Both the position numbers and the translations under genes were made by a program. This document shows, in pieces, positions 11,406 to 23,069 of a DNA stretch of 64,000 nucleotides. Location: NCBI GenBank assembly GCA_951230915.1, contig OX579638.1:824696-888695 (forward strand), in the 5' to 3' direction. Positions within the stretch are counted from its first letter, which is position 1. Each line of letters opens with the position of its first letter. The notes beneath the pieces were generated by a model that made no database searches, was not told the DNA's origin, and was given only the letters and a program-made list of their open reading frames with translations. The stretch comes from Antitrichia curtipendula (lineage: Eukaryota; Streptophyta; Bryopsida; Hypnales; Leucodontaceae).

Positions 11406-12851
11406 CTAAGTGCTAAAAACAAAGTTGCTTTCAATGGAACCCGGCCCCATTGCGTCCACCTCTGCCTCTGTTTTTCCTATGGTACTCATCTGAAACTTCC
11501 ACCATTCTTTGTGAAAACGAAATTCAGATTTCAAATGGCGTAGCGATTCTTGTACCGCCATTGCATTCATGGAGTGTAGCTTCACCAATGAACGAAGCCT
11601 TGCCACTTCTTCAGCACTGGTACTTGGCTCATGTTCAACAGCGGCGATGCAATATTCTTTTTCTTTTTTCTTTATTGCTACATCGAGGTCTCGCCTTTCA
11701 TTCTCGTAAATCCAACGTTCACGTTCCAGGAGATCTCGCTTTGATTGCCATACCACATACTCGTCCATGTAGTGCACCCTTCCACTTTCACGCTGCCTAA
11801 AATAAAAATCGCGATTTTTTTTCAAATCCTTCAAGTACTTGTCGTTTTCTTGGATGCTTTTCGTTACTCCCTCCAACTGCTTCTTCAAATCATCCACAAC
11901 AACGGGACCCACTTGTACTGAGAGTTCATTCTCATTTAATTGACGGAGTTCGTTCATCTTCTCACGCAAAGCAGATCTTACACTTGCCGCCTTGACACTC
12001 AACAACTCTATGTCGTCTTCCGAATCGCTTCCATCAACACTGCGGTTCCGCTCTAGAACAACATGTTCCACTTCCATAGGCCCTGCATCTTCCATGCCTT
12101 GCACATCAACGTGGGATTCTGTGATGGGCTCGTCAACCTTCATTTTTCCCTTCCTATCCATTTCCAAACCCAAAGCCTTGTTTATGACTTCCATGAGAAG
12201 GTCGTCATCATCACTGTGGAAAGAATATCCATCGTATTCATGGGTGTGTTCATCTTCGCTAGAAGTCGCCGACCACACTACATTTTCATCAGAAATGAAA
12301 AACTTCCCAGGTTTTGCCGATGTCACCGATTCCTTCACATCCGGCGCTACATCTGCCCAAGGAATACTTGATTCTCCTGGATGGGTCCCGATCGGAAGAT
12401 CCTTAATGCTTGACCAATCCACCTCTTTCTTCAATACAACTTCAACATACACCATTCTTGCAAGAAAGAAAGAAAAATTGTCGTTTCGATACGTTTGTAG
12501 GCCTTTATAGAGTTCCTTCCACACCTCGCAGCATCTTTCTTGGAAGGCTCTGTTCTTGCAATATGCAAGATTTACCTTGTTCGACTTCAAGTGGAACTTG
12601 TGACGATACAACAGAAATAACTTGTCGATGTGGCACCAATCCACATATTTCTGAACCGTCTTATAAGTCCAAGGCGTGGGTTCATCTCTCCAACCCTTGA
12701 AAGCCTTAATCTTCGGATGGATCAAGATGGCCTTGCGCTTCTTGTGGATTTTTCTTTTCTTTTTTCGATCCTTGCCTCGAAGCGCCTTGGACTCTTTCCC
12801 ATCTTCTGATCTCGGTACAGCAGGTGGCGAAGGTTGGGCCTCCTCTTCCAT
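11406..12851 (-). CDS. Gene B: WCHI-domain coiled-coil protein, intact
   Basis: An uninterrupted ORF of 481 codons from the ATG at 12851 (MEEEAQ), chosen because it follows the TATA box and shared 5'-UTR module at a spacing like that of genes A and C. A lysine/arginine-rich N-terminus (KKKRKIHKKRK, a possible nuclear signal) leads into the WCHI domain: FKGWRDEPTPWT, DWCHIDKLF, ERCCEVWKELY, YVEVVLKKEVDWSSIK. An acidic Ser/Asp-rich linker follows, with runs such as SDDDDLL and GSDSEDDIELL. The C-terminal half is strongly charged and heptad-like (coiled coil). Unlike A there is no RING. B is the only member of the family in the window without an in-frame stop. The partner and function are unknown; by analogy the coiled coil suggests multimerisation with A or C. 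It is transcribed toward gene A. Confidence 0.8.
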   Translation of the reverse strand: MEEEAQPSPPAVPRSEDGKESKALRGKDRKKKRKIHKKRKAILIHPKIKAFKGWRDEPTPWTYKTVQKYVDWCHIDKLFLLYRHKFHLKSNKVNLAYCKNRAFQERCCEVWKELYKGLQTYRNDNFSFFLARMVYVEVVLKKEVDWSSIKDLPIGTHPGESSIPWADVAPDVKESVTSAKPGKFFISDENVVWSATSSEDEHTHEYDGYSFHSDDDDLLMEVINKALGLEMDRKGKMKVDEPITESHVDVQGMEDAGPMEVEHVVLERNRSVDGSDSEDDIELLSVKAASVRSALREKMNELRQLNENELSVQVGPVVVDDLKKQLEGVTKSIQENDKYLKDLKKNRDFYFRQRESGRVHYMDEYVVWQSKRDLLERERWIYENERRDLDVAIKKKEKEYCIAAVEHEPSTSAEEVARLRSLVKLHSMNAMAVQESLRHLKSEFRFHKEWWKFQMSTIGKTEAEVDAMGPGSIESNFVFST

Positions 12852-12928
12852 CGCAATACACAAGAATATTCCTTCCCCTGATGCCAAAATGATCAAAATA
12901 CGCCCTCCAAAACTCTGACCCCTAGCTC

Positions 12929-13019
12929 ACAAGCAAGCACTCAGCCACTTCAAGGCGGATGAGAGACACTGCGCAAAGCCAGGAGTGGAGAACGCGGGTG
13001 ATGGGCGACCTCTTATATA
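12929..13019 (-). promoter_or_regulatory. Gene B core promoter: TATA box plus shared 5'-UTR module
   Basis: On the minus strand TATATAA starts at 13019, followed 50 bp later by TGTCTCTCATCCGCC and then GGCTGAGTGCTTGC, ending near 12929. The same module precedes genes C and K1 and, more weakly, A. Confidence 0.7.
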
Positions 13020-13130
13020 CCCGATGTCGCCTGGGGCGCGTATGGAGGGCGACTACGGGTCCGAAGGCAGGGAAGGGCGACTGCGGGAACCAAGCGACCG
13101 CGTGTCCAGGGCGACCGCAGTGGCCCCTTG
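12985..13130. repeat. GTCGCC/GGCGAC motif array upstream of gene B
   Basis: Copies of GGGCGACC, GTCGCC and GCGACCGCG spaced 12-25 bp apart surround and precede the TATA box of gene B. Confidence 0.75.
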
Positions 13131-13229
13131 TTTAAGCTTAAAGTCTCAACAACTTTTTTCCATCAAAATTTGCTCGAAACTGCCATTTCTATTGCATTCA
13201 TTTAAGGAAGTAGGAAAAATATATCTTTT

Positions 13230-13720
13230 TAGAATCCAAACGTAGGATCTTCTACTAAACTTATTTCACATCATGTGGTAAAAATTTTGTGATTTTTGAA
13301 CTTACGGATTGAAGATTTGAAGGTTATTAGCATTGAAGGTCAAAGAAATTTTTTTTTTCAAGAAAATGCTTTCATTGTCTGGAAAAAAAAAGAATCTCCA
13401 GAACTTTCACATCAGTAATCTAAATGGAATGAATCAAAGATTTCCATTTAGACAAACATATAATGCATAAGAAAAAAAAAAAAATGATTTCAACTTTTTG
13501 TAGATTTTTGTGGGCTACTCGATCTTGCCCGATTTAAGGTTATTATAGCATAACTTTTGCTCCCGGGCACCGATTGAAGTAAAAATTATATTTCCATAGA
13601 GATAATAAGTTGCTCTATCTTATAAGACAATTTCAAAAAGTTTCACCAAAAATTGAGCTCATAGAAGCTTGCCCAAACTTTCAAGAGTCCCCCAAGGGGA
13701 CTTCCGAAACTTTAGGGGTC
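13230..13720 (-). repeat. Dispersed AT-rich repeat, minus orientation, partial
   Basis: Carries complements of the landmarks AGATCCTACG (about 13240), GGTGCCCGGGAGC (about 13560) and the CCCCTTGGGGG hairpin word (about 13690). The middle landmark CTAGAACAATCTCACC is missing. Confidence 0.55.
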
Positions 13721-14087
13721 ATAGGGTAAAGTTCGATTATTTATAAAAGACATTACGAGAAGGCATCTTTTGGATGAAAATCTTTTGAGCCTCAAATTTA
13801 GTTTCTGTTTCCTAAACTCTATGGCACAATAGTTTGGAAGCAAACGTGGCCAAGTACATCTGAACCAAAAATTCTATGAAGTTTGAACACCAAAATCCAA
13901 ATTCAACATTCAATATATGGAAGTAACGGAACGGGGTGGTCTGCATTCAACATACTTGTTTTTTTGGAAGACATTACGCATGGTATAAAAACTTTTTGTA
14001 TATTGACATTGCTATTACAAAATGAAAGGCGCACAATGTGGCCAACAATTTGAAGCCGACTTGATAACATCAGTTCCTATAGTCCTA

Positions 14088-15671
14088 CTACAAAATTGAG
14101 TCACGGAAAACTACTTCCGCGGGCTTCATGTACCACGGTTTATCCATGAGCAACTTTGTAACCTCAGTACATGTCGGTCTCTTCTTTGGATCAGGGTTAG
14201 TGAGTTCACCCAACTTGATGGCAAAGTACATGGATCCCTCGCGTCTCTTGAATAAGTCCGTATCGTATTCGACCATATTAAGAAGATTCATCCATTCAGT
14301 CAACTTTCCAATAGAATACGAGTCTGATTGCACTGTATATTTATATTGTGATTGCATAATCTCTAGGCTCGTACTGGAATTTCGTGGACCAAACGTATAA
14401 AACAACTTTGGAGCCACCCACCAACGGCTTCGTAAGGATTGCTGCTTCTTCTCCTCATAATCATATCCATAATGTGAAGGAACTCCTTCATCAAAACGAC
14501 TTGAAATTCCGAAATCACAAATCCCAATGTTGATTACTTCATCCGAATAATCGGGGAAATGCAGTAGTATGTTTTGAGGGTTTAGGTCAATGTGTAGCAC
14601 CAAAGACTCGTGCATGAGATGTGTCACGTACACTAAAGCCCACGCCAACTTCGCCTTGTGCCTTCGAAACAAGCTAAGATGTTTTTGATTGTCCTCTGTA
14701 AGTTTCCACACCCGCTTCATTTCATGCCAATCAACGCTCTCTGACACCTTCTCATCCAATCTTTGCATTTCAAGCCATATACCGCCATTCCACCACAATG
14801 TGTACGCTTCCATAGTTTTGGCGTGAATACCAAAAAACTTAATAATGCCAGGATGGTTTACGGGGCATGCCAAGGCCTCTACGGATCGTTGCTCCCTCGC
14901 TTCACGCATGTTCTTTGACTTTGGCACTTTCCCAGCAAAAGCAACGTATGGCGGGATTGTTTGCATCCCTTCAATGCGCACCTTGCGCACCATTCCATAC
15001 CCACCTTGACGGTCAAATCCAGTGAGGGCAATTACTTTTGCCTGAGGAGAGATCCATGTGACAGTGGAGCCAGCCTCTCGTGCAAAACCCGCCTTCAATG
15101 CGTCCGTTTTCCACTTCATACCCCTCACATGATTCTTCGAAAGTTTCTTCACAACTTCATGCCACCACGCCATCTTTTCACGGAATTCCTTGGCTTCATC
15201 ATCTCCTGCAAATCCCGGCACTTCCGGTCGCATCTGTAGCATTATTTCCTTGGTGTTGAATATGCATGTCTTTACAGTGTTCTCAATCCACAATTCGTAC
15301 TGGGAAAAGTACGTCTCCTCCACGTCTCCAAAATCTTGCGATGCTCTGCACTTGCTTAAAATTCTTGCCTCCAAATCAGCAGTCAATTTGAAGATGCCGT
15401 GGGATGGGTCCCTTAGGTAATTGGCCTCCAAGAACTGTGTAGTTTTTCCCGCATACTAGGACAGGCAACCCTCAAATGCATAGTTTGCATAATTGGAAGG
15501 AGGATAGGTTGAATCCTTGTCATGTGCCGTTATGATTTTCTTCTTCCTCTTCATTTGCCCTTCACTCCCTGTTGCCTCACTAACAGGTATCTGCAGAGCA
15601 AACAATGCCGCATCATCTAAATCAAAAATGGATTTCCGTATTGAGCTGCTGCCTTTCTATGGATTAGCCAT
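14088..15671 (-). pseudogene. K1: protein-kinase-like protein with two in-frame TAG stops
   Basis: One frame runs from the ATG at 15671 to 14088 (528 codons), with TAG at 15657-15659 (codon 5) and 15456-15458 (codon 72). The uninterrupted part encodes 447 residues. With stops counted as positions, the kinase fold shows a glycine loop GGYGMVRKV (about 223), the lysine of AGKV (248), a catalytic loop HIDLNPQN (360-367; Asp and Asn kept, Arg of HRD replaced by Ile) and an intact DFG (386-388). The key phosphotransfer residues are therefore present. An insertion with a WWNGG motif lies between the lysine and the catalytic loop and is shared with K2. The N-terminal 220 residues are family-specific. 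K1 shares its 5'-UTR module with WCHI genes B and C in the same transposon, which argues for joint expression. Substrate unknown; phosphorylating the WCHI proteins is only a guess. TTG at 15431 would open the uninterrupted ORF but is an unlikely start in a eukaryote. Confidence 0.75.
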
Positions 15672-15765
15672 TGTGGTCGGAAAAAATACTCACGTTGCTT
15701 TCTTCAAGTTCGTAGTTGAGAGAAGCAAAAACTCCCCCCCCCCGTACCAACTCACACCCCCTGGC

Positions 15766-15813
15766 CCACGAGCACGCATTCAGCCACTTCGAGGCGGATG
15801 AAAGGCAGTGCGC
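15766..15813 (-). promoter_or_regulatory. Shared 5'-UTR module upstream of K1
   Basis: On the minus strand this reads TGCGCACTGCCTTTCATCCG, then GGCTGAATGCGTGCTCGTG. It is the same module as at gene C (19285-19332) and gene B. The TATA box present at B is not visible at the matching place here. Confidence 0.7.
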
Positions 15814-15824
15814 AAGGCCGGAAG

Positions 15825-15915
15825 TGGAGAATGCGGGTTGGGGTGACTGCGGGTTCCAGAAAAGGGCGACCGCGGAACCTGGCCGACCGCGGGTCTTGGA
15901 CGACCGCGGGTTTTC
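15825..15915. repeat. GCGACCGCGG motif array upstream of K1
   Basis: Several spaced copies of GCGACCGCGG, CGACCGCGGGT and GACTGCGGGT lie directly 5' of the K1 UTR module. Confidence 0.7.
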
Positions 15916-15939
15916 TCCCCGTCTCGTTGTTTTGAATTA

Positions 15940-16560
15940 GTACTTAAGAAGTTATGGACAATCTTCCTATTTTGGTGAACTTCCACCATTCTTGAAAAAG
16001 AAACTAATTAAATTCATGTTTGAATGCAAAAATCACAATTTATACTAAAAAATATATAGACATAGTTCATGAATCTTGCTAGAACAATCTTGCAATTATT
16101 GTTTTCCATTTCCATCTTAGAACTCTTCAAATTTTAGTTTTGCCTTCCATCTTGACCCTACTTGTATGTAACAATTACTTTCGAAAAGTGAAAACCAAAT
16201 GTTTTTAAGTTGAATTTTAGTTCCTAAATTCTCAATCCACGACTTCATTATAAAAAATTTAGAAACAAAAATTGGTGGTGGCAAAATACTAAATTAAGAA
16301 GATTCAAACAAATGTAGTTAATGAAGATCCCCAAACAAATGATTTCTTCACTTCAGATTCAAATATCTTCCAATCTACGTGGTAAAGGGTTTAGAAATTT
16401 CTTCTACACATTATTATACTAGTCTATTACAATAGTCTACAGCCAAAAATGCCAGAAATTTCTAAAGTTTACAATTCATGGCTAAAAAATGGCATTCTTC
16501 ATGCTTCTTGAGGAAAAAATGGCCTTCGATCCTCCGGATTAAATTCAAATCCCATAGACT
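15940..16560 (+). repeat. Dispersed AT-rich repeat, plus orientation, partial
   Basis: CTTGCTAGAACAATCTTGC at about 16074 and TACTAGTCTATTAC near 16420 match the second half of the dispersed repeat. No gene is seen here. Confidence 0.5.
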
Positions 16561-17330
16561 TACATAAAATTGTATCAAAAAATATTGTCGTTGCAATATT
16601 TTAATTCGATTTCAAACATATGTACGGAATATGCATACGCACATCTTCCATATTAAAAAATGACTCCCTACAGTAACAATTATATGACATACAAAGGGTG
16701 CAATGTGAGGTGCCATATGACTAAACTTTGTGAAATACATATCTCTATGTTGATTAACTAGATTTTGCCAACATAAATCCATAATTGTATTGTCTTGTTG
16801 AAATTTATAAAATTATTTACCTTATGAGGGCCAAGTATAACAATCTTAGCATGATAAAGAAATACCTATTTTACAAACTTTGACATCACCCCTACCCCCC
16901 CAATATAGAAATCTTTGCATGAAGAGTTGTAAAACTTTCCAAGAACAGCAAGAAGTACTCATTGAGGGGAAGATATAAATCAAATGATTCCTACATATGT
17001 CCACAACCAAATTAAAATATTTCAACAACAATGACTTTATTATATTATAAATATAAATCCATGAGTATAAAATAAAAAATTTATAGAAAAGGCAATTTTA
17101 TTGTTGAAAACACAAATTTAGTATGTTACACACCAATTAGGAAAAATGCAATTTTATTTAGGCTTACTAAAAAATACCAATTATGATCCACCTTGCTACA
17201 AAATTCTTTGTATGGCTCAACGAGGTTGTTCATAGGATTACTGTATTTGATTGTGCATTTCTTCCATGTGTCACATATTCAGAAAATCTCTTTACTTGTT
17301 CCTAATCATCTCTTCCAAATTGAACTTCCG
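16560..17330. other. Noncoding stretch
   Basis: AT-rich, with only short unsupported ORFs on both strands. I see no repeat or gene here. Confidence 0.5.
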
Positions 17331-17945
17331 TTCCCTACCCGCGGTCAACCAAGACAAGGTCGCCCCAATCCCGCGGGCGCCCCAAACCCGAAGTCTCCTA
17401 CATTCCTTCATTTGTGCAGAAAGGGACTCTCCCTACTCAAGTTCTGCAATGATCCGAATTCTCCAATGATCCCCCATTTGGGAAGGAAGAAACGGTCTAT
17501 CCCCACCCGAGGTCACCCAAGACCCGAAGTCTCCTCCATTCATTCAATGGCTCCCACACCCACTCGAGCTCTTCCAAGACAAGAGGTCGCCCAAGGCAAG
17601 AGGTTGCCCTAAGAGGTCGCCCAAGACAAGAGGTCGCCCAGGACAAGAGGTCGCCCTCTACCTGCGGTCGCCTAGACCCGAAATCGCTCCTTGAACACAA
17701 CATTCGACCAATTTTGAGACATGAAGTAAACCCATACGCACCCGAGGTCGCCCAGGACAAGAGGTCGCCTTCTACCTGTGGTCGCCTAGACCCGAAATCG
17801 CTCATTCAACACAACATTCGACCAATTTTGAGACATGAAATAAACCTACATCCACCCGAGGTCGCCCAAGACAAGAGGTCGCCTACCTGCGATCACCTAG
17901 ATCCGAAATCGCTCATTCAACACAACATTCGACCAATTTTGAGAC
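17330..17945. repeat. Long GTCGCC array with a 111-114-bp higher-order repeat
   Basis: ACCCGAGGTCGCCC, GACAAGAGGTCGCC and GACCCGAAATCGCT recur throughout. From about 17640 a larger unit ending CGACCAATTTTGAGAC repeats with copies at 17705, 17819 and 17930. No gene follows directly, so this array may be a promoter remnant or expanded subterminal sequence. Confidence 0.8.
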
Positions 17946-18050
17946 CAAGACAAAAGAATGACTCAAGATTAAATATAAATCATAATAGCTCAAAGATGAA
18001 ATCAAAATACAATAATCCAATTGTAAAATAATTGTAACAACAAAATTAAA

Positions 18051-18203
18051 TCCTTTGACAAGTCGATTTGTTGAAATTGCATTCCAAAATGATAGCATCA
18101 ATCCTTTGACAAGTCGATTTGTTAAAATTGCATTCCAAAATGATAGCATGAATCCTTTGACAAGTTGATTTGTTGAAATTGCATTCCAAATTGATAGCAT
18201 AAA
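18051..18203. repeat. 51-bp tandem repeat, 3 copies
   Basis: TCCTTTGACAAGTCGATTTG starts at 18051, 18102 and 18153 with nearly identical units. Confidence 0.9.
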
Positions 18204-18326
18204 TCCCTAAAGGACAATTGTCCATTAAACACCTAATTGAAAGGGCTAAGGCATGTACAAGTGAATAGCAAAGTAATACAATGTCAATAGTGAATTATAA
18301 TTTGGTGCAATGTAAAAGGTCTTCTC

Positions 18327-18356
18327 AAACCCTAGACCCTAGACCCTAGACCCTAA
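18327..18356. repeat. Telomere-variant repeat (CCCTAGA)n
   Basis: About four tandem CCCTAGA units ending in CCCTAAT, a one-base variant of the plant telomere complement CCCTAAA. Confidence 0.75.
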
Positions 18357-18794
18357 TACCAAGTTTATTAATTTTGTATGCCATGCCTAGAGTTATGTAA
18401 TCCCACTTCTTTTGCTTCTATATGAAGAAGTCACCTAAATATATAGAAGTGACATCCATGTTTTATTTTTCATTGTGAATTTTTTCCAATTCAACGGCCT
18501 TTCCCTTTATATGTAATTTTGAATAAAATGAAGTAAATGGTACATGACTAAAATGAATGGTGGAGGAGAAAGTAATAAAATGGGGAATGGATTTACTAAA
18601 CCTCCATCCATTAGACCCCACATGGCCTATCTTCCACATTTTGGTGATGAAAAATCTTAGTGGTCTTGTAGAACCTTACTAAATTTTTAATTGTGGTAGT
18701 TGACATGTTTTTCTCAAAATTCATTTCAAAGTGTACCATGAGCTTCCAAAATTAGATTTAGGAAGTGAAAGATTTTGATCTCTCTACCCGTGGT

Positions 18795-19250
18795 CACCAT
18801 GCCTTGGATTCCATGAATTTCAAACTTGAATTTCCCTCCTTCTTGGACAAGAGGTCGCCCACCCGCGGTCGCCCCTGCCTTGGATTCCATGAATTTCAAA
18901 CTTGAATTTCCCTCCTTCTTGGACAAGAGGTCGCCCCACCCGCGGTCGCCCCCACCTTGGATTCTGGGAATTTGAAACTTGAATTTCCCTCCTTCCTGGA
19001 CCCGAGGTCGCCCTACCTGAGGTCGCCCCTAACTTGGATTCTGTGAATTTGAAACTTGAATTTTCCCTCCCTCCCGGACCCGCAGTCGCCCAGGCCTTGA
19101 AGTTCATGAAATTCAAAACTTGAATTTCTTCCCTCCTGAATCCGTGGTCGCCCTGAATCCACGGTCGCCCTGAACCCGCGGTCGCCTTGTCTTGCGTACG
19201 TGCCCGGATCCGTACTCACCCAGGGCAACTTCGGGTACATAAGAGGTCGC
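18795..19250. repeat. GTCGCC array upstream of gene C, built on a 77-bp tandem unit
   Basis: CTTGGATTC recurs at about 76-77-bp spacing (18803, 18879, 18956, 19033) with a shorter last step. Each unit holds one line of GAATTTCAAACTTGAATTTCCC and a pair of GTCGCC words (for example GACAAGAGGTCGCCC and ACCCGCGGTCGCCC). The array ends at a TATA-like TACATAA at 19236. Confidence 0.85.
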
Positions 19251-19332
19251 CCCCTCCCATTCTCGTCACTTTCGATTCCAGCGTTGCGCACTGTCTTTCA
19301 TCCGTCTCAGAGCGGCTGAATGCGTGCTTGTG
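19236..19332 (+). promoter_or_regulatory. Gene C core promoter and shared 5'-UTR module
   Basis: TACATAA (19236) is followed 55 bp later by CTGTCTTTCATCCG (19291) and GGCTGAATGCGTGCTTGTG (19314-19332). Spacing equals that in gene A. ATG follows at 19425. Confidence 0.65.
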
Positions 19333-19424
19333 TTCTGGGATTTTGGGGCTTGTAATTGCTACCAAATTTGCGTCACCGAACTATACTTTTTTTGGTGGAG
19401 TTCCCAAGGTTGAAATCATCCACG

Positions 19425-20948
19425 ATGGACGCTAACACGAAAAAGATTAAGAAGAAAGGAGATAGCCAACATAGAAACCGTCGCATCCTTCTTAATCTAG
19501 GGGCTGTGGCATTTCAAGGTTGGGATCGAATCAACAGAGATTGGACGATGGTGATTTGCAAGAAGTTTGTGGAGTGGTGCCATATTGACAAGCTATTCCC
19601 TTTTCATCGACACAAATTGCATCTAAAGATGAATGCTGCAAATCTACATTACTGCAAGGATGTCGCATTTGTGCAACGTTGTATCGAAGTGCATCGACAT
19701 TTGTACAACACACGAACAGTGGTCAGGAGCGAGGTCCCGTTGTTCATTTGTCAAATGGTGTATGCAGAGCTAGTCTTGGCGCGAACGGTAGATTGGACTA
19801 CCGTCAAGGCATCGAAGCTTATCACCATTCCAAGAGCCAAAGACATTCCGAGGGCGGGTCCCTCCGCTAATCCATGGGACGGGCTAGGAAAGAAGAAGTT
19901 GATCCAAACAGGGGCGGCGGATGAAGAATACGTGTGGTCAACTCATGCAAGTTCAGCTAGCGAAGAAAGCTCGGATGAAGAACTTACCTCGAGCGCTCCT
20001 ATGGATACAATGGAAGTAATCCCATTGGATGTTACCCCACTTCAGGTTCATCATCCCGAAAACGATGAAGTATTGCAACATGTGTTCGCATGCATCCAAA
20101 TAGAAGCACTTGATAGACTGGATGGAGAGATCGAAACAGAGGAGGAAGAGGTGGTGCCACCTTTGTTGGCATTGCCTTGGGTGGAAGAAGTACTAACAAT
20201 GGAAGAACACGTTGAAGGTTCCTATCGTCGAGATACCACGAAAGCCAAAAAACAGTTTTACAAAGAGAAACTTCATTAACTTCTTGAAGATTTGGCAAGG
20301 ACAGAGGAAGCATGTCAAAATTACAAAAAGAAGACTGTGGAAACTTTTGATGGTGAATATGTGTTCACCCTCCAAGCAAAAATTGAAAGTGGGCAAACCC
20401 GTTTGGCCGTGCAAGCTAGAGAGATAGCAAACCTGGAGGCATTTTATCGGGAATTTTCCGGTGGTCCAGACGGAGGGCCTAGCGCTGGCGGCAGTGAGGA
20501 AGCCAAGGCTCGGCTTTCCAAAATTATAGAAGATTGCAGGATGGAAGAAGATCGGTACATTACTGCAAAGAGAAGTGTGGAGGAAGGAAGGTCAAGGATA
20601 ATTCACCTGACCGAAATCGGGGATCGGGCCCCTCTTGATCGTGTCTCCGAATTCGATGCCCAAGATGTAGATAAACTATATGGGACACCGCAAGCAGAAG
20701 TAGCCGACTTGAAGAAGAAGTTAGCTACTTGTCTCTCGTTGGAAGAGAATTTGCAACGAAGCGTGCATCAGTTGAACCAACACATTGATTTGTCCAAATC
20801 GTGGAGAAAAGCTTGGAGGCAAGGTTACTTTAAGAGCTTCGGGCAATGTAACATCGCATATCTGAAGAGGGTAGAGAACAAGGTGATGGTCGAGCTGGAA
20901 TCCAAGAAAAAGAAAAGAGAAGAGAAGGACAAGAAGGATATTGCATGA
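19425..20948 (+). pseudogene. Gene C: WCHI-domain coiled-coil protein with one in-frame stop
   Basis: One frame runs from ATG 19425 (MDANTKK) to 20948 (508 codons), broken only by TAA at 20277-20279. The charged helical sequence flows across the stop (KEKLH then LLEDLARTEEACQN), so a CAA (Gln) codon probably stood there. A Lys-rich start is followed by the WCHI domain: FQGWDRINRDWT, EWCHIDKLFPFHRHK, FVQRCIEV, YAELVLARTVDWTTVK. An acidic Ser/Glu linker and a long coiled-coil region with a very basic end (KKKKREEKDKK) follow. No RING domain is present. The protein is closest in plan to gene B. It carries the shared 5'-UTR module and lies in the large hAT element. Confidence 0.75.
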
Positions 20949-21346
20949 TTTTGATTAGTTGCAATTGTTGTAGGACTATATGCTTTTGTAAACATGTATA
21001 TATACCCGCGGATTATGTATTTGATATTCATGGTTTTAATGCAAATTTGTCCATTTCAAATCTTGATTTTCTAATGTTGAGGGCTCTTGGATATAAGGCT
21101 CTAGGAAATAGGACTCTTGTACATTAGAGGTTGGAGAAAAATCACATCAGAATTTAAATTACAAAATTTGTGGACTACAATTTCATTTCACATAAATTGA
21201 TTGTAGTTCAACATATTATGCCATTTAAAACCGACCATCTTTAAAGAGGCCACTTCTTCAAGTAGAACACGGGAAAAAAAAATTAAAAGATATCAAATTG
21301 GTTTAAAATTTGAACATGGTTATGATCAAACATTGTAATCTTCCAA
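20949..21346. other. 3' flank of gene C
   Basis: AT-rich noncoding sequence ending where similarity to the second hAT copy begins. Confidence 0.5.
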
Positions 21347-21779
21347 CTCATAAGTGATGTTGTTATGTTTTGTTTTGCCCTTACAAGTGGAGCATGTGTC
21401 TTTCTTTTTAGAATTTGAAATTATTATGCATTTTTTAGGAAATAATGAAGAAAATTCCATATCTCATACAGAATATACTCAAAATATCTTACATTTTCAC
21501 CATAGAATTATATTATGATTAATAACATCATTATGTACACCGAAGTTGGCGTGCCATGCTAAAATGGGAGACATAACAAACCATACTTATAGGCCCAAAG
21601 TTCATATTGCTATAAAATAGTAAAAATTAGCATTATTTCAAATGTTCCAATTGGAATAAAAAATGTATGTAACAAGCGTGCCAAGCATTAGGTAGACTCA
21701 AGATCAAGAAATGCCATTTGAATTCATGAAATTCACAGCAGTAAAAAACTACAAGAAATGCCCAAAAATCACTTTAAGG

Positions 21780-22600
21780 GTGATTTGTGGATTAACCCCT
21801 AAAGCCTCGAGGTCTTTTTTCCATCAAAACACACTTAAAACTGCCACTTCTATTGCAAAGAGCAAAAAACTATAAAAATTGTTTTTTTTTGCATATCTAA
21901 CCGTAGGATCTTATACTAGACTAGTATAAGAATGTATGCAAGAAATTTCAGAAACTTTGACCACATAGATTGCAAGATATTTGCATTCAAAGTGAAGAAA
22001 ACAAGTTTTTTTGCAGCTTGCTTGACTAGATTTATGGGCTTTGAACCTATTTAACTTAAATTTTTTGTAATGCTGATTTTGATTTTCTAAGATTATATGT
22101 TGAATAATTCAGTTGAGAATCTAGGAAAAAAAATTCAAGAAAGAAACACTAAATTTTCACTCATTAAAAAATTGTTAAATAGAAGTAGGTTCAAGATTGA
22201 AGGAATAACTAAATCGTTAATAGCTCGAAGGCAAAATTGAAATACCATAATCCGAACGGTGAGATTGTTCTAGCAAGCAAATTCAACCTTGTCTAACATT
22301 TTTTTTCTGAAAATTGAAAAAAATTCCATTAAAAAATGAATCCTAAAAGTTATTTTTTCAAGAAGATGCTTAGATTGCCCGAAAAGCTAAGATTGTCCAT
22401 AACTTTTTCATTTTTAGTCCAAATAGAATGAATCAAAGCTTCAAATGTACACAAAAAGACATAGATTTTGGAAAAAATATTTAAGAAATTTATTTTGACT
22501 TTTTGTGATTTTTTTGTGTTGCCCGCCAAACTCTATTTTTGGCATAACTTTTTCTCCCGGGCACCATTTGAAATAAAAATTATATATCCACAAAGCTCCA
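21780..22600 (-). repeat. Dispersed AT-rich repeat, minus orientation, upstream of the hAT transposase
   Basis: Complements of GATCCTACGGTTA (about 21900), CTAGAACAATCTCACCG (about 22250) and GGTGCCCGGGAG (about 22555) occur in reversed order relative to the copy after gene A. Confidence 0.6.
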
Positions 22601-22659
22601 AAAGCGGCCCTAAAAAGGAAAAAAAAATTGCACACATGCTTACCCATGGACCATGGTCG

Positions 22660-22841
22660 CATTCTACTGGAGTCGCGGTCCCCCCAGAAAAGGACGTGCA
22701 GTCGCCTGGCGGGCACCCGAAGTCGCCCTTCATAGGACCCGCGGTCGCCCTACTAGACCCGCGGTCGCCCCCTCAGCATGTACCCGAGGTCGCCTCTGTA
22801 CCTGAGGTCGCCCTCACCCACAACCCCTCTTGGACTATAAA
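22660..22841. promoter_or_regulatory. GTCGCC array and TATA box of hAT copy 1
   Basis: Eight or so copies of phrases such as GACCCGCGGTCGCC and TACCCGAGGTCGCC precede TATAAA at 22836. The equivalent array in the second copy is 39 bp shorter. Confidence 0.7.
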
Positions 22842-23069
22842 GCCTGAAGGGCAGCCATTGCCTCTCATCTTGCTCCGGTGGTAAAGCTCTTGTCTTGAAT
22901 CCTCTAAAGAGGCTTCCTGCGGACGTTTAGGTTCTTCGGAGGGCAACAACCTAGCTTTGAGAGGTTCATAGGACCACTCTTGGCGGGTGGCTTTGTCATT
23001 ACTTCTTTTGATTGGTCCGGTTTTTTCGATAAAGTAATTTTTTCGTGAGACCCATTGCGGATCTGCAAG

